The translations under genes and the position numbers were made by a program. The notes under the pieces are model-generated. The model saw only the letters and a program-made list of their open reading frames with translations. It ran no database searches and was not told the origin of the DNA. Source: Arthrobacter sp. Alg241-R88 (lineage in GTDB: Bacteria > Actinomycetota > Actinomycetes > Actinomycetales > Micrococcaceae). From it: a stretch of DNA of 64,000 nucleotides. The DNA is taken from the NCBI RefSeq assembly GCF_900537115.1, contig NZ_UNRG01000005.1, positions 222,539-286,538 of the forward strand, given 5' to 3'. Shown one piece after another: positions 48,410-57,092 of this stretch. How positions within the stretch are numbered: position 1 is the stretch's first letter; the number at the start of each line of letters is the position of its first letter.

Positions 48410-48645
48410 TTCCTCCCCGCTCTGTATTGGACCTGAGAGTTTCCGCGTTGCCTGCATCCGCTGGCCCCGCTTGCACCGTCGGTGAGCACAACAGTCCAGG
48501 TATCCGGGGAACCGGATGCCAGGCGGACAGCCTGCTACTTTCCAGAGTTGCCTCGCCGCGGCGGTACATGGGCCTGTGAGATTCCTGGGGAGGTATTGCT
48601 CCTACGGCGCCTGCTTGTACCTTCTGGCAGAACTCTCCCGCCGCA
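48410..48645 (-). promoter_or_regulatory. Tandem glycine riboswitch (gcvT motif)
   Basis: On the minus strand the first aptamer reads GCGGGAGAGTTC, GCGCCGTAGGAGCAA, CCTCCCCAGGAATCTCACAG and GGCGAGGCAACTCTGGAAA. The second has ACCGACGGTGCAAGC, AACGCGGAAACTCTCAGG, CCAATACAGAGCGGGGAGG. The CCGNAGGAGCAA and GGAAACTCTCAGG blocks are characteristic. Glycine binding normally switches the gcv operon on. It accounts for the stretch between gcvP and the TetR gene. Confidence 0.92.
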
Positions 48646-48740
48646 GATCAAAGGCTATTCATTTGGGTTTTCCTGGTGGCCGGTGACGGCCCACACATGC
48701 ACTAATTCTCCTATGCCGCGGGCTCAGGGGCAAATACCGG

Positions 48741-49280
48741 CTAGCCCCTGAGCCTCTCGACGGCGGCCAGGAGTTCGTCGACCTCAGCCTGCCTGTCGCC
48801 GGCGTTTCCGGACGGCCCGCTTTCCCACATGGCGTTGAAGTACAACCCGTCCCCCATGTACAGGACGGCCTTTGCCATCGCCGCACCCACGTCCTTGCCG
48901 ATCAGGTCCAGCCATTGCTGCTGGATGACTGCGAAGCGGCGGCGGGCATCCTCGTGGGCCACCTCGGCGAGTCGCGTCACGGCGACAAAAGAACGGTCCA
49001 TGGGGGTATCGGACCAGAGGGATGACCGGATGAAGTAAGCCGCGGCCCCCTCCGGTGCAGCCGCCATGGCGGCGAGGTCTTCTCCTGCCAAACGGTCCAA
49101 CCGCTCCAGGGTGGCAGTGATCAGCGCTTCCTTGTTGGGGAAGTGGTACAGCAGGCCGCCCTTGGAGACGCCGGCCCGTTTTGCCACCGCATCCAGCGTG
49201 GCGGCCCTCTCCCCCACATCGATCAGGAGTTCTTCAAAGGCATCGAGGACTGCATCTCGTGCTACGGGTTTTCGGGGCAT
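48741..49280 (-). CDS. TetR-family repressor of the adjacent MFS gene
   Basis: The protein is 179 residues. The HTH is at the N-terminus (AATLDAVAKRAGVSKGGLLY, then HFPNKEALI) and the helical ligand domain follows. ATG 49280 (MPRKPVARD) is preferred over the ATG at 49289. It is divergent from the MFS exporter and the only TetR gene near it; the palindrome at 49318-49339 between them fits as its operator, so it probably represses the exporter and itself until an inducer binds. The inducer is unknown. Confidence 0.88.
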   Translation of the reverse strand: MPRKPVARDAVLDAFEELLIDVGERAATLDAVAKRAGVSKGGLLYHFPNKEALITATLERLDRLAGEDLAAMAAAPEGAAAYFIRSSLWSDTPMDRSFVAVTRLAEVAHEDARRRFAVIQQQWLDLIGKDVGAAMAKAVLYMGDGLYFNAMWESGPSGNAGDRQAEVDELLAAVERLRG

Positions 49281-49317
49281 GCTTCCCATCATGCATCGCA
49301 GGCCGCGGATTTCTTAA

Positions 49318-49340
49318 CTACACCGTCTGGACGGTATAGT
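49318..49340 (+). promoter_or_regulatory. TetR operator overlapping the MFS -10 box
   Basis: ACCGTC-TG-GACGGT (49322-49335) is a perfect inverted repeat, extended outward as CTA/TAG to 49318-49339 with one mismatched pair. TATAGT at 49335-49340 is a strong -10 and ends six bases before ATG 49347, so transcription should begin at the start codon. Confidence 0.75.
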
Positions 49341-49346
49341 TATTTC

Positions 49347-50918
49347 ATGACACCGTCCACCGCCTCCCAGCAAGCCCTCACCCGCACTGCCCTGAACACC
49401 CCGGATCCCGCAAAGGGCACGTGGCGCGACTGGCTTGCGCTCGGGCTGCTGATGTTCCCGGTCCTCCTCGTGGCCGTGGACAATACCGCCCTGACCTTCG
49501 CGCTGCCGGCTATCGCGGGCGCGTTGGGCACCTCGGGAGTGGAGCTGCTGTGGATTGTGGATGCCTATCCGCTGGTGCTGGCTGGATTGCTGGTGGCTAT
49601 GGGGAGCCTGGGCGACCGGATTGGACGCCGCCGGCTCCTGATCATCGGCAGCATTGGCTTTGCAGCCGTATCAGCAGTAACAGCCTTCGCTCCCAGCGCC
49701 GCCTGGCTGATTGCCGGCCGCGCGGCCCTGGGTTTCTTCGGCGCCATGCTGATGCCCTCCACGCTGTCCCTGATCCGCAACATATTTGTTGATCCAAACC
49801 GCCGGCGGCTGGCCATTGCCATTTGGGCAGCAGGCTTTTCCGGCGGCGCCGCCCTGGGCCCGATTTTTGGCGGGTGGCTCGTTGAGCAGTTCTGGTGGGG
49901 AGCCGTACTCCTGGTGGCCGTGCCCATCATGCTGCCCCTGCTGGCCTTCGGACCCGCATTCATTCCGGAGTCCAAGGACCCAACACCCGGCCGGGTGGAT
50001 GCGCCGAGCATCCTGCTCTCGCTGCTCACCATGGTTCCGGTGGTCTACGGCATCAAGGAATTCGCCACCGAAGGTGCCGGACCGCTTGCCCTGGGCAGCC
50101 TGGCCTTCGGCCTGGCAATGGGTGCCGCTTTTGTCCGGCGGCAACAGCGGCTGAAGAGCCCGCTGCTGGACATGTCCCTGTTCCGCAACCGGGTGTTCAG
50201 CATGGCCATCACGGCAAACGTCCTGGCCCTGTTCTCCTTCAACGGCTTCATCCTCTTCCTGGCCCAGCACCTACAGCTCCTTGAGGGCATGTCCCCTTCC
50301 GCTGCGGGAATGGCAATGATTCCGGCGCTGGTGGCAACCGTTGTGGCGGGCCTTGCGGTGGTGCCGGTAGTGCGGAAGGTCCGGCCGGGTTTCGTGGTGG
50401 GCACCGGCCTGGCCATGAGCGCCGCAGGCTACAGCATGGTGACGTTCGGCAGCCATGCCGACGGGCCGGCACTGCTGCTCGCTGCCCTGCTGGTCCTGGC
50501 CCTGGGCGTGGGAACGGCCGAAACCATCTCCAATGACCTCATCCTCGGCAGCGTCCCGGCGGAAAAATCGGGGGCAGCCTCGGCCATCTCGGAGACCGGC
50601 TATGAGGTGGGCGCCCTGCTGGGAACTGCCGTCCTGGGCTCCATCCTCACCGCCTCTTACCAGCAGAACCTGCAGCTTCCCGCCGGGGCGGTCGAGGCCG
50701 CCGCCGGCCAGGGCACTGCGCATGCCCGTGAAACCCTGGCCGGAGCCCTGGAACTTGCAGCCGGGTTGCCGGCGCCCTTGGCGGACGCCGTCAGGCATGC
50801 CGCCGGCTCTGCTTTCGACTCCGGCGTGCACGTCACCGCGGCGATCGGGCTGGTGCTGATGGCGACGGCGGCAGTCCTGGCCGCCGTCGTGCTCCGGAAG
50901 GTGCCCAAGGCGCAGTAG
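49347..50918 (+). CDS. MFS multidrug exporter, EmrB/QacA (DHA2) type
   Basis: The protein is 523 residues with about 14 hydrophobic helices. Motif A is GSLGDRIGRRRLLI and the helix-1 region has LLVAVDNTALTFALPAIA. Members export cationic dyes, quaternary compounds or antibiotics by proton antiport in the cytoplasmic membrane. ATG 49347 probably starts a leaderless mRNA, since the -10 lies six bases upstream and no ribosome-binding site is seen. Control by the divergent TetR gene is likely. Confidence 0.93.
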   Translation: MTPSTASQQALTRTALNTPDPAKGTWRDWLALGLLMFPVLLVAVDNTALTFALPAIAGALGTSGVELLWIVDAYPLVLAGLLVAMGSLGDRIGRRRLLIIGSIGFAAVSAVTAFAPSAAWLIAGRAALGFFGAMLMPSTLSLIRNIFVDPNRRRLAIAIWAAGFSGGAALGPIFGGWLVEQFWWGAVLLVAVPIMLPLLAFGPAFIPESKDPTPGRVDAPSILLSLLTMVPVVYGIKEFATEGAGPLALGSLAFGLAMGAAFVRRQQRLKSPLLDMSLFRNRVFSMAITANVLALFSFNGFILFLAQHLQLLEGMSPSAAGMAMIPALVATVVAGLAVVPVVRKVRPGFVVGTGLAMSAAGYSMVTFGSHADGPALLLAALLVLALGVGTAETISNDLILGSVPAEKSGAASAISETGYEVGALLGTAVLGSILTASYQQNLQLPAGAVEAAAGQGTAHARETLAGALELAAGLPAPLADAVRHAAGSAFDSGVHVTAAIGLVLMATAAVLAAVVLRKVPKAQ

Positions 50919-50956
50919 GGGCGCAGGCTGCATAAGAGGCTCGCTCAGGCAGGCAT

Positions 50957-51001
50957 AAAAACAGCGCCCGGCTCCGGACTTCGTGTCCGGGCCGGGCGCT
51001 G
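50957..51001 (-). terminator. dps terminator
   Basis: CAGCGCCCGGC (from 50962) pairs with GCCGGGCGCTG (to 51001), with TCCGGAC/GTCCGG inside and a short TTCG loop. On the minus strand the stem is followed by TTTTTATG, so it terminates dps. It also lies after the convergent MFS gene. Confidence 0.85.
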
Positions 51002-51027
51002 AAAGGCCGTGCGTGGTGCCCTGCCGG

Positions 51028-51504
51028 CTAAGCGTCAGGCGCCGTGACGCTCGCCGTCGGCTTCATGGTTTCGGCGTTCACCATCCAGGCGAACTGCTCG
51101 AACTTGGCGATGAACTCGTGGAGCAGGTCAGCCGACGTGGGGTCTTCCTCGTCTACTTCATCATGGACCTTCCGCATGGTGCCTACGGCAGCTTCCAGGG
51201 CTGCGACAATCCGCTCGATGGCATCCTTGGTGCTGATGAGGCCCTCAGGAAACGGAGCGAGGTTGGTGGATTCCGCCACGGTGGAGCTGCGTCCGTCCGG
51301 GAGGGCATGCAGCGCGCGCATCCGCTCGGCGGTATCGTCGGCAAACTGGCGGGCGGCGTCAATGATTTCGTCCAGCTGCAGGTGCAGGTCGCGGAAGTTC
51401 GTACCCACGATGTTCCAGTGAGCCTGCTTGCCCTGGAGGTGCAGCTCGATCAGGTCCGTCAGCACGGCCTGCAGGTTGTTGGTCAGTGTCGGTGAAGCTT
51501 TCAT
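51028..51504 (-). CDS. dps: Dps-family DNA-protection/ferritin-like protein
   Basis: The protein is 158 residues. Ferroxidase features are visible: HLQGKQAHWNIVGTNFRDLH with His, then LDEIIDAARQFADDTAERMR with the Asp and Glu positions. Dps forms dodecamers that oxidise and store iron and protect DNA in stress. ATG 51504 has GAGGAGGA upstream. It is divergent from the agmatine operon, and the 164-base gap upstream carries no recognisable iron box. Confidence 0.95.
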   Translation of the reverse strand: MKASPTLTNNLQAVLTDLIELHLQGKQAHWNIVGTNFRDLHLQLDEIIDAARQFADDTAERMRALHALPDGRSSTVAESTNLAPFPEGLISTKDAIERIVAALEAAVGTMRKVHDEVDEEDPTSADLLHEFIAKFEQFAWMVNAETMKPTASVTAPDA

Positions 51505-51667
51505 GCGTCCTCCTCGATTGGTCCAGTAATCCCGACGCTACCAGCCCGGCACCGGGCAGAGGACGGTACCTCCGGGAAATTTCTCAGTGAGCTTACTAAT
51601 TCCTTTTTCCCGACATAAACGAACGCGATTCATATTTCCCCTTGCATCCGGGGCGATGGAACCGCAT

Positions 51668-51692
51668 ACTAAATGAACGTCATTCATTTAGT
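51668..51692. promoter_or_regulatory. Palindromic operator upstream of the agmatine operon
   Basis: ACTAAATGAA (51668-51677), spacer CGTCA and TTCATTTAGT (51683-51692) form a perfect 10-bp-arm inverted repeat 28 bases before aguB. The form suggests a TetR-type operator. No regulator gene is adjacent to this operon; the TetR gene at 48741 has a different palindrome. Confidence 0.7.
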
Positions 51693-51719
51693 GACCGTCG
51701 TCTCACTGGAGTAGCACAC

Positions 51720-52748
51720 ATGATTGAAATTTCCTGCCTCGATGCACCCGCTTCCCTGGCCCGGACATCGCCGTCCAGCCGGAAGGCCCTGCGCGTTGGC
51801 GTTGTCCAGCACCGATGGCAAGCTGACAGCGCCGCTGTGGAGGCCGAACTCAACGAGGGCATCAGCCGGGCCGCCGCATTGGGAGCCTCGGTGGTTTTCC
51901 TGCCGGAGCTGACCCTGTCGCGCTACCCAGCCGACACGCGGCCGCACAACGATCCGGCAGAGGGCACAACCCGTTCCCGGCCCTCGGACATCGCCGAAGA
52001 CCTGATGACGGGGCCCACCTTCCGCTTCGCCGCAGACGCTGCCCGCCGTCACGGGGTATCCGTCCACGCGTCCCTGTACCAGCGGGCCGAAGACCCGGAC
52101 GGGCAGGACGACGGGCTGGGCCTGAACACGGCCATCCTGGTCTCGCCGGAGGGCGAACTCCTGGCACGGACCCACAAGCTCCACATCCCCGTCACCGCCG
52201 GCTACTACGAGGACAAGTTCTTCCGCCAGGGCCCGGCAGCGGCTGACGCCTACGAAGTGCATGCCCCTGCCGAACTCGGCGGCGCCCGGCTGGGCATGCC
52301 CACCTGCTGGGACGAATGGTTTCCCGAAGTGGCCCGGCTGTACTCACTGGGCGGTGCCGAAATCCTGGTCTACCCCACGGCCATCGGCTCCGAACCGGAC
52401 CACCCCGATTTTGACACCCAGCCGCTCTGGCAGCAGGTGATTGTAGGAAACGGCATCGCCAACGGGCTGTTTATGATCGCACCCAACCGCTGGGGCAGCG
52501 AAGGCACCCTGGACTTCTACGGTTCGTCCTTCATCTCCGACCCCTACGGCCGCATCCTCGCCCAGGCGCCCCGCGACGCATCCGCCGTCCTGGTGGCCGA
52601 CCTGGACCTGGACCAGAGGAAGGATTGGCTGACCCTGTTCCCCTTCCTGGCAACGCGCCGTCCGGACACCTACGGCCGCCTCACCGAGCCCGTCCGCCCG
52701 AATGAATCCATCGGCGGCGAGCGCGGGTTCGCGGAGGTGTGCTCGTGA
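51720..52748 (+). CDS. aguB: N-carbamoylputrescine amidase (nitrilase superfamily)
   Basis: The protein is 342 residues. The nitrilase triad is visible: Glu in FLPELTLSRYP, Lys in THKLHIPVT and Cys in MPTCWDEWFPEVARLY. AguB hydrolyses N-carbamoylputrescine to putrescine, carbon dioxide and ammonia. The assignment rests on the next gene, an agmatine deiminase that makes its substrate. ATG 51720 follows GGAG; the upstream open frame includes the operator and is not used. The 30-residue N-terminal extension before VGVVQHRW is longer than in most members. Confidence 0.9.
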   Translation: MIEISCLDAPASLARTSPSSRKALRVGVVQHRWQADSAAVEAELNEGISRAAALGASVVFLPELTLSRYPADTRPHNDPAEGTTRSRPSDIAEDLMTGPTFRFAADAARRHGVSVHASLYQRAEDPDGQDDGLGLNTAILVSPEGELLARTHKLHIPVTAGYYEDKFFRQGPAAADAYEVHAPAELGGARLGMPTCWDEWFPEVARLYSLGGAEILVYPTAIGSEPDHPDFDTQPLWQQVIVGNGIANGLFMIAPNRWGSEGTLDFYGSSFISDPYGRILAQAPRDASAVLVADLDLDQRKDWLTLFPFLATRRPDTYGRLTEPVRPNESIGGERGFAEVCS

Positions 52749-53827
52749 CCGCCCCCGCCGCGCAGCAGGACGCGGCTGCCCTGGTGCAGGCCGAGTGGCG
52801 GATGCCCGCCGAAACAGCCCCGCAGGAACGGCTCTGGATGGCGTTTCCCGCCGGCGGCTACACCCTTGGCGAGTCCGCTGAAGCTGCCCACGCAGCCAGG
52901 TCCACCTGGGCTGCCGTGGCGAACGCCGCCGTCGAATTCCAGCCCGTCACCATGGTGGTGGATCCCGACGACGTCGAAACGGCCGCCGCCTACCTCCACC
53001 CTGAGGTTGAGGTACTTGCAGCCCCGCTGAACGATGCATGGATGCGCGACATTGGCCCCACGTTTGTCCTGGACAGGGAGGGGAACCTTGGCGCCGTGGA
53101 CTGGGTGTTCAACGGCTGGGGCGGACAGGACTGGGCGCAGTGGGACAAGGATGCCCTGGTCGCCGGCGAGGTGGCCGGTCGGTCGGGCGCACACCACATC
53201 GTGTCGTCGCTCGTCAACGAGGGCGGCGGCATCCAGGTGGACGGACAGGGAACGGTCCTCGTTACGGAAACAGTGCAGCTGGATCCGGGGCGCAATCCCG
53301 GCCTCAGCCGGGCCGACGTCGAGGCGGAACTGGCCCGCACCATCGGCGCCACCCATGTGGTGTGGCTTCCCCGCGGCCTGACCCGGGATTCCGAGCGCTT
53401 CGGCACCCGCGGCCACGTGGACATCGTGGCGGCCATCCCCTCACCCGGCACGCTGCTGGTCCACTCCCAGGGGAATCCCGAACATCCGGACTTCGAGGTC
53501 TGCCGGGAAGTCATCGACTTCCTGCGCGGAACCACGGACGCCGCCGGCCGACAGTGGAACATCATCGAAGTCCCCGCCCCCGAAACGCTCCGGGACGAGG
53601 AAGGCTTCGTGGACTACAGCTACATCAACCACGTGGTGGTCAACGGCGGCGTGATCGCCTGCAGCTTCAACGACCCCCAGGACGACAAGGCCCTGCAGAT
53701 CCTTGCCGAGGCCTACCCCGGACGGCGTATCGTCGCCATTGACGCACGCGAGCTGTTTGCACGCGGCGGGGGTATCCACTGCATCACCCAACAGCAGCCT
53801 GCTGCCTCCCAGAAAGTGGTGTCATGA
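52745..53827 (+). CDS. aguA: Agmatine deiminase
   Basis: The protein is 360 residues. The conserved features are WMRDIGPTFV, NEGGGIQVDG, FGTRGHVDIVAA and the C-terminal catalytic Cys in GGGIHCITQQQP. It converts agmatine to N-carbamoylputrescine and ammonia. GTG 52745 overlaps the aguB stop as GTGA, and a GTG two codons earlier is also possible. It is followed by a permease with a 4-base overlap, so the three genes make one polyamine unit in the cytosol and membrane. Confidence 0.94.
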   Translation: MTAPAAQQDAAALVQAEWRMPAETAPQERLWMAFPAGGYTLGESAEAAHAARSTWAAVANAAVEFQPVTMVVDPDDVETAAAYLHPEVEVLAAPLNDAWMRDIGPTFVLDREGNLGAVDWVFNGWGGQDWAQWDKDALVAGEVAGRSGAHHIVSSLVNEGGGIQVDGQGTVLVTETVQLDPGRNPGLSRADVEAELARTIGATHVVWLPRGLTRDSERFGTRGHVDIVAAIPSPGTLLVHSQGNPEHPDFEVCREVIDFLRGTTDAAGRQWNIIEVPAPETLRDEEGFVDYSYINHVVVNGGVIACSFNDPQDDKALQILAEAYPGRRIVAIDARELFARGGGIHCITQQQPAASQKVVS

Positions 53828-55386
53828 CAGAAACCATCCGCACCGGCACCACCGCCGCAGGCGGGGCAGGACAACATGCTCCGGGTACTGCCCACGGGAT
53901 TACCCCGAAGGGCCTGAAGGGCGGGCAGCTGGGACTCCTCGCCGTCGTCGTCCTTGGCATTTCCACCATCGCACCGGCCTATACGTTGACCAGCGCACTG
54001 GGCCCCACCGTCAATGAGGCCGGGCTCCAGCTGCCGGTCATCTTCCTCATTGGGTTCATCCCCATGATCCTGGTCTCGCTCGCCTACCGGGAGCTCAACG
54101 CCGACTCCCCGGACAGCGGCACCACCTTCACGTGGGTGACCAAGGCTTTTGGCCCCTGGGTCGGTTGGATGGGCGGCTGGGGGCTCCTCGCAGCAAATAT
54201 CATCGTGCTGTCCAACCTGGCCGGCGTCGCCGTCGACTTCTTCTACCTGTTCCTCTCGCAGCTCACAGGCCAACCGGAGCTGGCTGACCTGGCGGCCAAT
54301 AAAGCCTTGAACGTGCTGACCTGCTTTGTGTTCGTGGCCCTGGCGGTCTGGGTCAGCTACCGCGGGATGCACACCACCAAGCTGGTGCAGTACGGCCTGG
54401 TGGGGTTCCAGCTGCTGGTCCTTGGCCTGTTCGTGGCCATGGCGTTCGCCAACTGGTCCAGCTCCGAAACGGCCATCCCCTTCAGCTGGGAGTGGTTCGA
54501 TGTCACCAAAATTGAAACCTTCGGCCAGATCGCCGCCGGCATCTCGCTCTCCATCTTCGTGTACTGGGGCTGGGACGTCTGCCTCACCGTGAACGAGGAA
54601 ACGGCGAACGGCAAGAAGACCTCCGGCCTGGCCGGCACCCTCACCGCCGTCATCGTCCTGGCCATCTACCTGCTGGTCAGCATCGCCACCATGATGTTCG
54701 CCGGCGTCGGAGACACCGGCAACGGGCTGAACAACACGGAAATCCACGAGAACATCTTCACGGCCCTGGCCTCCCCCATCATGGGCCCGTTCGCCATCCT
54801 GATGTCCCTTGCAGTGCTCTCAAGTTCCGCTGCCTCCCTGCAGTCCACGTTTATGTCGCCCTCGCGCAGCCTGCTGGCCATGGGCCACTACGGTGCCCTG
54901 CCGAAGCCGTTCAGCCGGATCAGCACGAAGTTTGCGACACCGGGCTTCGCCACCGTCGCGGCGGGCGTTATGTCCGCGGGGTTCTACGCCGTGATGCACG
55001 TGGTCAGTGAAAACGTCCTCAATGACACCATCCTGGCCCTGGGCCTGATGATCTGCTTCTACTACGGCCTGACCGCCCTGGCTTGCGCCTGGTACTTCCG
55101 GCACAGCGTGTTCACGAGCGCCCGCAACTTTGTCCTGCGGCTCCTGTGCCCGGTACTGGGCGGGGTGGGCCTCTTCGTGGTGTTCGTGCAGACGGCTGTG
55201 GACAGCTGGGCGCCTGAGTTCGGCAGCGGCTCTGAGGTCTTCGGCGTGGGGCTGGTCTTTGTCCTTGGGGTAGGCATCCTGGCCCTGGGTGCGGTGTTCA
55301 TGCTCATCATGGCCCGGTTGCACCCAGGCTTCTTCCGCGGCGAAACCCTCAAGCGGGATACTCCGGCCCTGGTTGTCCCGGAGTAG
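53824..55386 (+). CDS. APC-superfamily amino acid/polyamine permease
   Basis: The protein is 520 residues with about 12 hydrophobic helices, beginning at LGLLAVVVLGISTIAPAYTL. The motif GTTFTWVTKAFGPWVGWMGG is typical of the amino acid-polyamine-organocation family. Its overlap with aguA (ATGA at 53824-53827) indicates that it imports agmatine, putrescine or a precursor for the preceding enzymes. It is likely a proton symporter in the cytoplasmic membrane. A strong terminator follows. Confidence 0.92.
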   Translation: MTETIRTGTTAAGGAGQHAPGTAHGITPKGLKGGQLGLLAVVVLGISTIAPAYTLTSALGPTVNEAGLQLPVIFLIGFIPMILVSLAYRELNADSPDSGTTFTWVTKAFGPWVGWMGGWGLLAANIIVLSNLAGVAVDFFYLFLSQLTGQPELADLAANKALNVLTCFVFVALAVWVSYRGMHTTKLVQYGLVGFQLLVLGLFVAMAFANWSSSETAIPFSWEWFDVTKIETFGQIAAGISLSIFVYWGWDVCLTVNEETANGKKTSGLAGTLTAVIVLAIYLLVSIATMMFAGVGDTGNGLNNTEIHENIFTALASPIMGPFAILMSLAVLSSSAASLQSTFMSPSRSLLAMGHYGALPKPFSRISTKFATPGFATVAAGVMSAGFYAVMHVVSENVLNDTILALGLMICFYYGLTALACAWYFRHSVFTSARNFVLRLLCPVLGGVGLFVVFVQTAVDSWAPEFGSGSEVFGVGLVFVLGVGILALGAVFMLIMARLHPGFFRGETLKRDTPALVVPE

Positions 55387-55406
55387 CCCCTCACAGCAGC
55401 GCACAC

Positions 55407-55449
55407 AAAAGGTGCCGCACCCCCGATCGTTGGGGGTGCGGCACCTTTT
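55407..55449. terminator. Bidirectional terminator, 18-bp perfect stem
   Basis: AAAAGGTGCCGCACCCCC (55407-55424), a 7-base loop, and GGGGGTGCGGCACCTTTT (55432-55449) form an uninterrupted 18-bp stem with T tract on both strands. It serves the convergent permease and AMIN-like genes. Confidence 0.9.
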
Positions 55450-55457
55450 GGGTTGTG

Positions 55458-56006
55458 TCACCAGAAGTGCGCCACGTCCACAATCAGCCGTGAGCCGGAT
55501 CCCGGGCCATCGAGCGTGAACACACGGTAGGGCAGCCGGGCGCGGACGCCCAGACCGATGGTTGTGTAACCTTCAAAGCTGCCCGCCCAGGCGAGTTGAC
55601 GGAAGGTCTGGTAGCCGTTGACGTTGGACAGTTCGGCCTGGTTGGCCGGGCTGTACGTGGCTTTGCCGTTGTCGTCGTAGGACGGGGCGGTCACGGTGAC
55701 CTGGAGGAAAGCCTGCCCCCGGAGAGGAACGGGATTTCCGGAACCGTCCTGTGCCACCGTGTGGACGTAGCGGGCTTTGTAGCCGGCAACATCACCTTTA
55801 AGGTCAATCACCATCCGGTCGAAGCAGTAGTGCTGCCCGGTCCTGATGTTGGTGACGGCGGCGGCGCTCATGGTTTCAACGGCTTTCGCCTTCGAACCCC
55901 ATTGAAGACCGCAATACGATGTGGTTGCCGAGGCGGGCCCCGGAACCAGAATTCCCAGCCCCACAGCCATTAAGAGCGCCGTGAGCCAGATGAGGAGCTT
56001 TTTCAT
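55458..56006 (-). CDS. Secreted AMIN-like domain protein
   Basis: The protein is 182 residues with a signal peptide (KKLLIWLTALLMAVGLGILV, cut near ASATT). The mature part has TGQHYCFDRMVIDLKGDVAG, YKARYVHTVAQDGSGNPVPL and GYQTFRQLAWAGSFEGYTTI, characteristic of the actinobacterial AMIN-like family. It is probably a cell-surface or extracellular protein; the AMIN fold binds peptidoglycan in other proteins, but a role here is not established. ATG 56006 is chosen for the signal peptide. Confidence 0.82.
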   Translation of the reverse strand: MKKLLIWLTALLMAVGLGILVPGPASATTSYCGLQWGSKAKAVETMSAAAVTNIRTGQHYCFDRMVIDLKGDVAGYKARYVHTVAQDGSGNPVPLRGQAFLQVTVTAPSYDDNGKATYSPANQAELSNVNGYQTFRQLAWAGSFEGYTTIGLGVRARLPYRVFTLDGPGSGSRLIVDVAHFW

Positions 56007-56229
56007 TGTGGTGCCATCCATGTTTGGTGGAGCGGTTGGATAGCTCAAGCGTAGGAGCGCAGCACCGCCGAAACGAGGGTTGTGGCCGCTTCGGCGCGCA
56101 ACCGTGAGGAAGCCAGGAAGCGCATCACGCCGCAGTAAATCCGGGGCCTTTTTGCCGCCGTCCTTAACCGTTCCGGTGCCGTTTCTGGACCCGCCCGTTA
56201 TGCCGGATAACGGTGCCGGAAAGACGAAA

Positions 56230-56268
56230 CAGCGCCGGACACCCAATGGGGTGCCCGGCGCTGTTTTT
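56230..56268. terminator. Terminator after the DUF4193 gene
   Basis: CAGCGCCGG (56230-56238) pairs with CCGGCGCTG (56255-56263); the inner ACCC/GGGT extends the stem. TTTTT follows on the plus strand and TTTCG on the minus strand, 12 bases past the DUF4193 stop. Confidence 0.7.
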
Positions 56269-56279
56269 CGTACGGTGTT

Positions 56280-56582
56280 TCAGCCTTCGCAGTCGCGGCA
56301 GTACTTCATGCCGTTCTTCTCGCGGGCTACCTGGGACCGGTGGCGGACCAGGAAGCAGGAGGAGCAGGTGAACTCATCTGACTGCTCCGGAACAACGATG
56401 ACTGTCAGTTCCTCGTTGGAAAGGTCGGCGCCGGGCAAGTCGATACCCTCGGCCGTGTCGTTTTCGTCGAGGTCGATCACTGCGGTCTGTGCGTTGCCGC
56501 CACGCGAGGCCTGCAGTGCCTCCAGGGAATCCGCGGGTGACTCTTCTTCTTGCTTGCGTGGAGCATCGTAATCGGTAGCCAT
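56280..56582 (-). CDS. DUF4193 domain protein (small zinc ribbon)
   Basis: The protein is 100 residues. It begins MATDYDAPRKQEEE, the conserved DUF4193 start, and ends with a two-Cys-pair ribbon FTCSSCFLVRHRSQ then MKYCRDCEG. The acidic N-terminal region (IDLDENDTAEGIDL) precedes VVPEQSDEFTC. The family is widespread in actinobacteria, with no known function; a zinc-binding role is inferred from the four cysteines. ATG 56582 is the conserved start. Confidence 0.9.
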   Translation of the reverse strand: MATDYDAPRKQEEESPADSLEALQASRGGNAQTAVIDLDENDTAEGIDLPGADLSNEELTVIVVPEQSDEFTCSSCFLVRHRSQVAREKNGMKYCRDCEG

Positions 56583-56674
56583 TGCATGTTCACTTTCGTT
56601 GCTGCACAGCGCCATTTCAGGCACCTCAGTGAAGCAGTTTAGGTCATTATGCACTCACCCGCGCAATAGTGTGT

Positions 56675-56878
56675 TCAACCAGACATTCCGCCTGGTTCCG
56701 CCGCGGAATCCAGGTGCTTTTCCCGCGCCTGGTCTGCTCCGACAGCTACGCCGCTGAGGGCCGGAAGCCACCCCCACCGCGTCGCATCTGCCATGGCATC
56801 TGCAGCCTGGCCGGGGGTGTCGCAGTAAAAGGTGTCCGCGAACCAGGCCCGGAGACGGGCCGGAAAGTGAGCTGTCAT
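56675..56878 (-). CDS. Hypothetical small protein, 67 residues
   Basis: The frame has mainly G or C at third codon positions and good protein character (LRAWFADTFYCDTPGQAADA, then TRWGWLPALSGVAVGADQ). It starts at ATG 56878 just after a GGGGGC stretch and ends 92 bases before the DUF4193 start. I do not recognise a family. Two other overlapping frames in the same stretch look like shadows. The 214 bases from 56879 to the next gene at 57093 hold nothing I can identify. Confidence 0.5.
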   Translation of the reverse strand: MTAHFPARLRAWFADTFYCDTPGQAADAMADATRWGWLPALSGVAVGADQAREKHLDSAAEPGGMSG

Positions 56879-57092
56879 GCCCCCGACCGTACGCAGCCAA
56901 TGTTGTGGCCGCGTTTCGTCCCTGTCTCGCGGACATTAATCCCGTTCCTGTTGAAAGCGGATGCCGCCGTGAATTCGGGCCAGCAGCGGCCGAAAGAAGA
57001 AGCTATTGACCGGCCCGCGGAACTGCTCCTAAACTCCGGGCATCGGGATCCCCTGTGAATAGTTTTCGCCCTTTGACCCGGAAGCATCAGCG

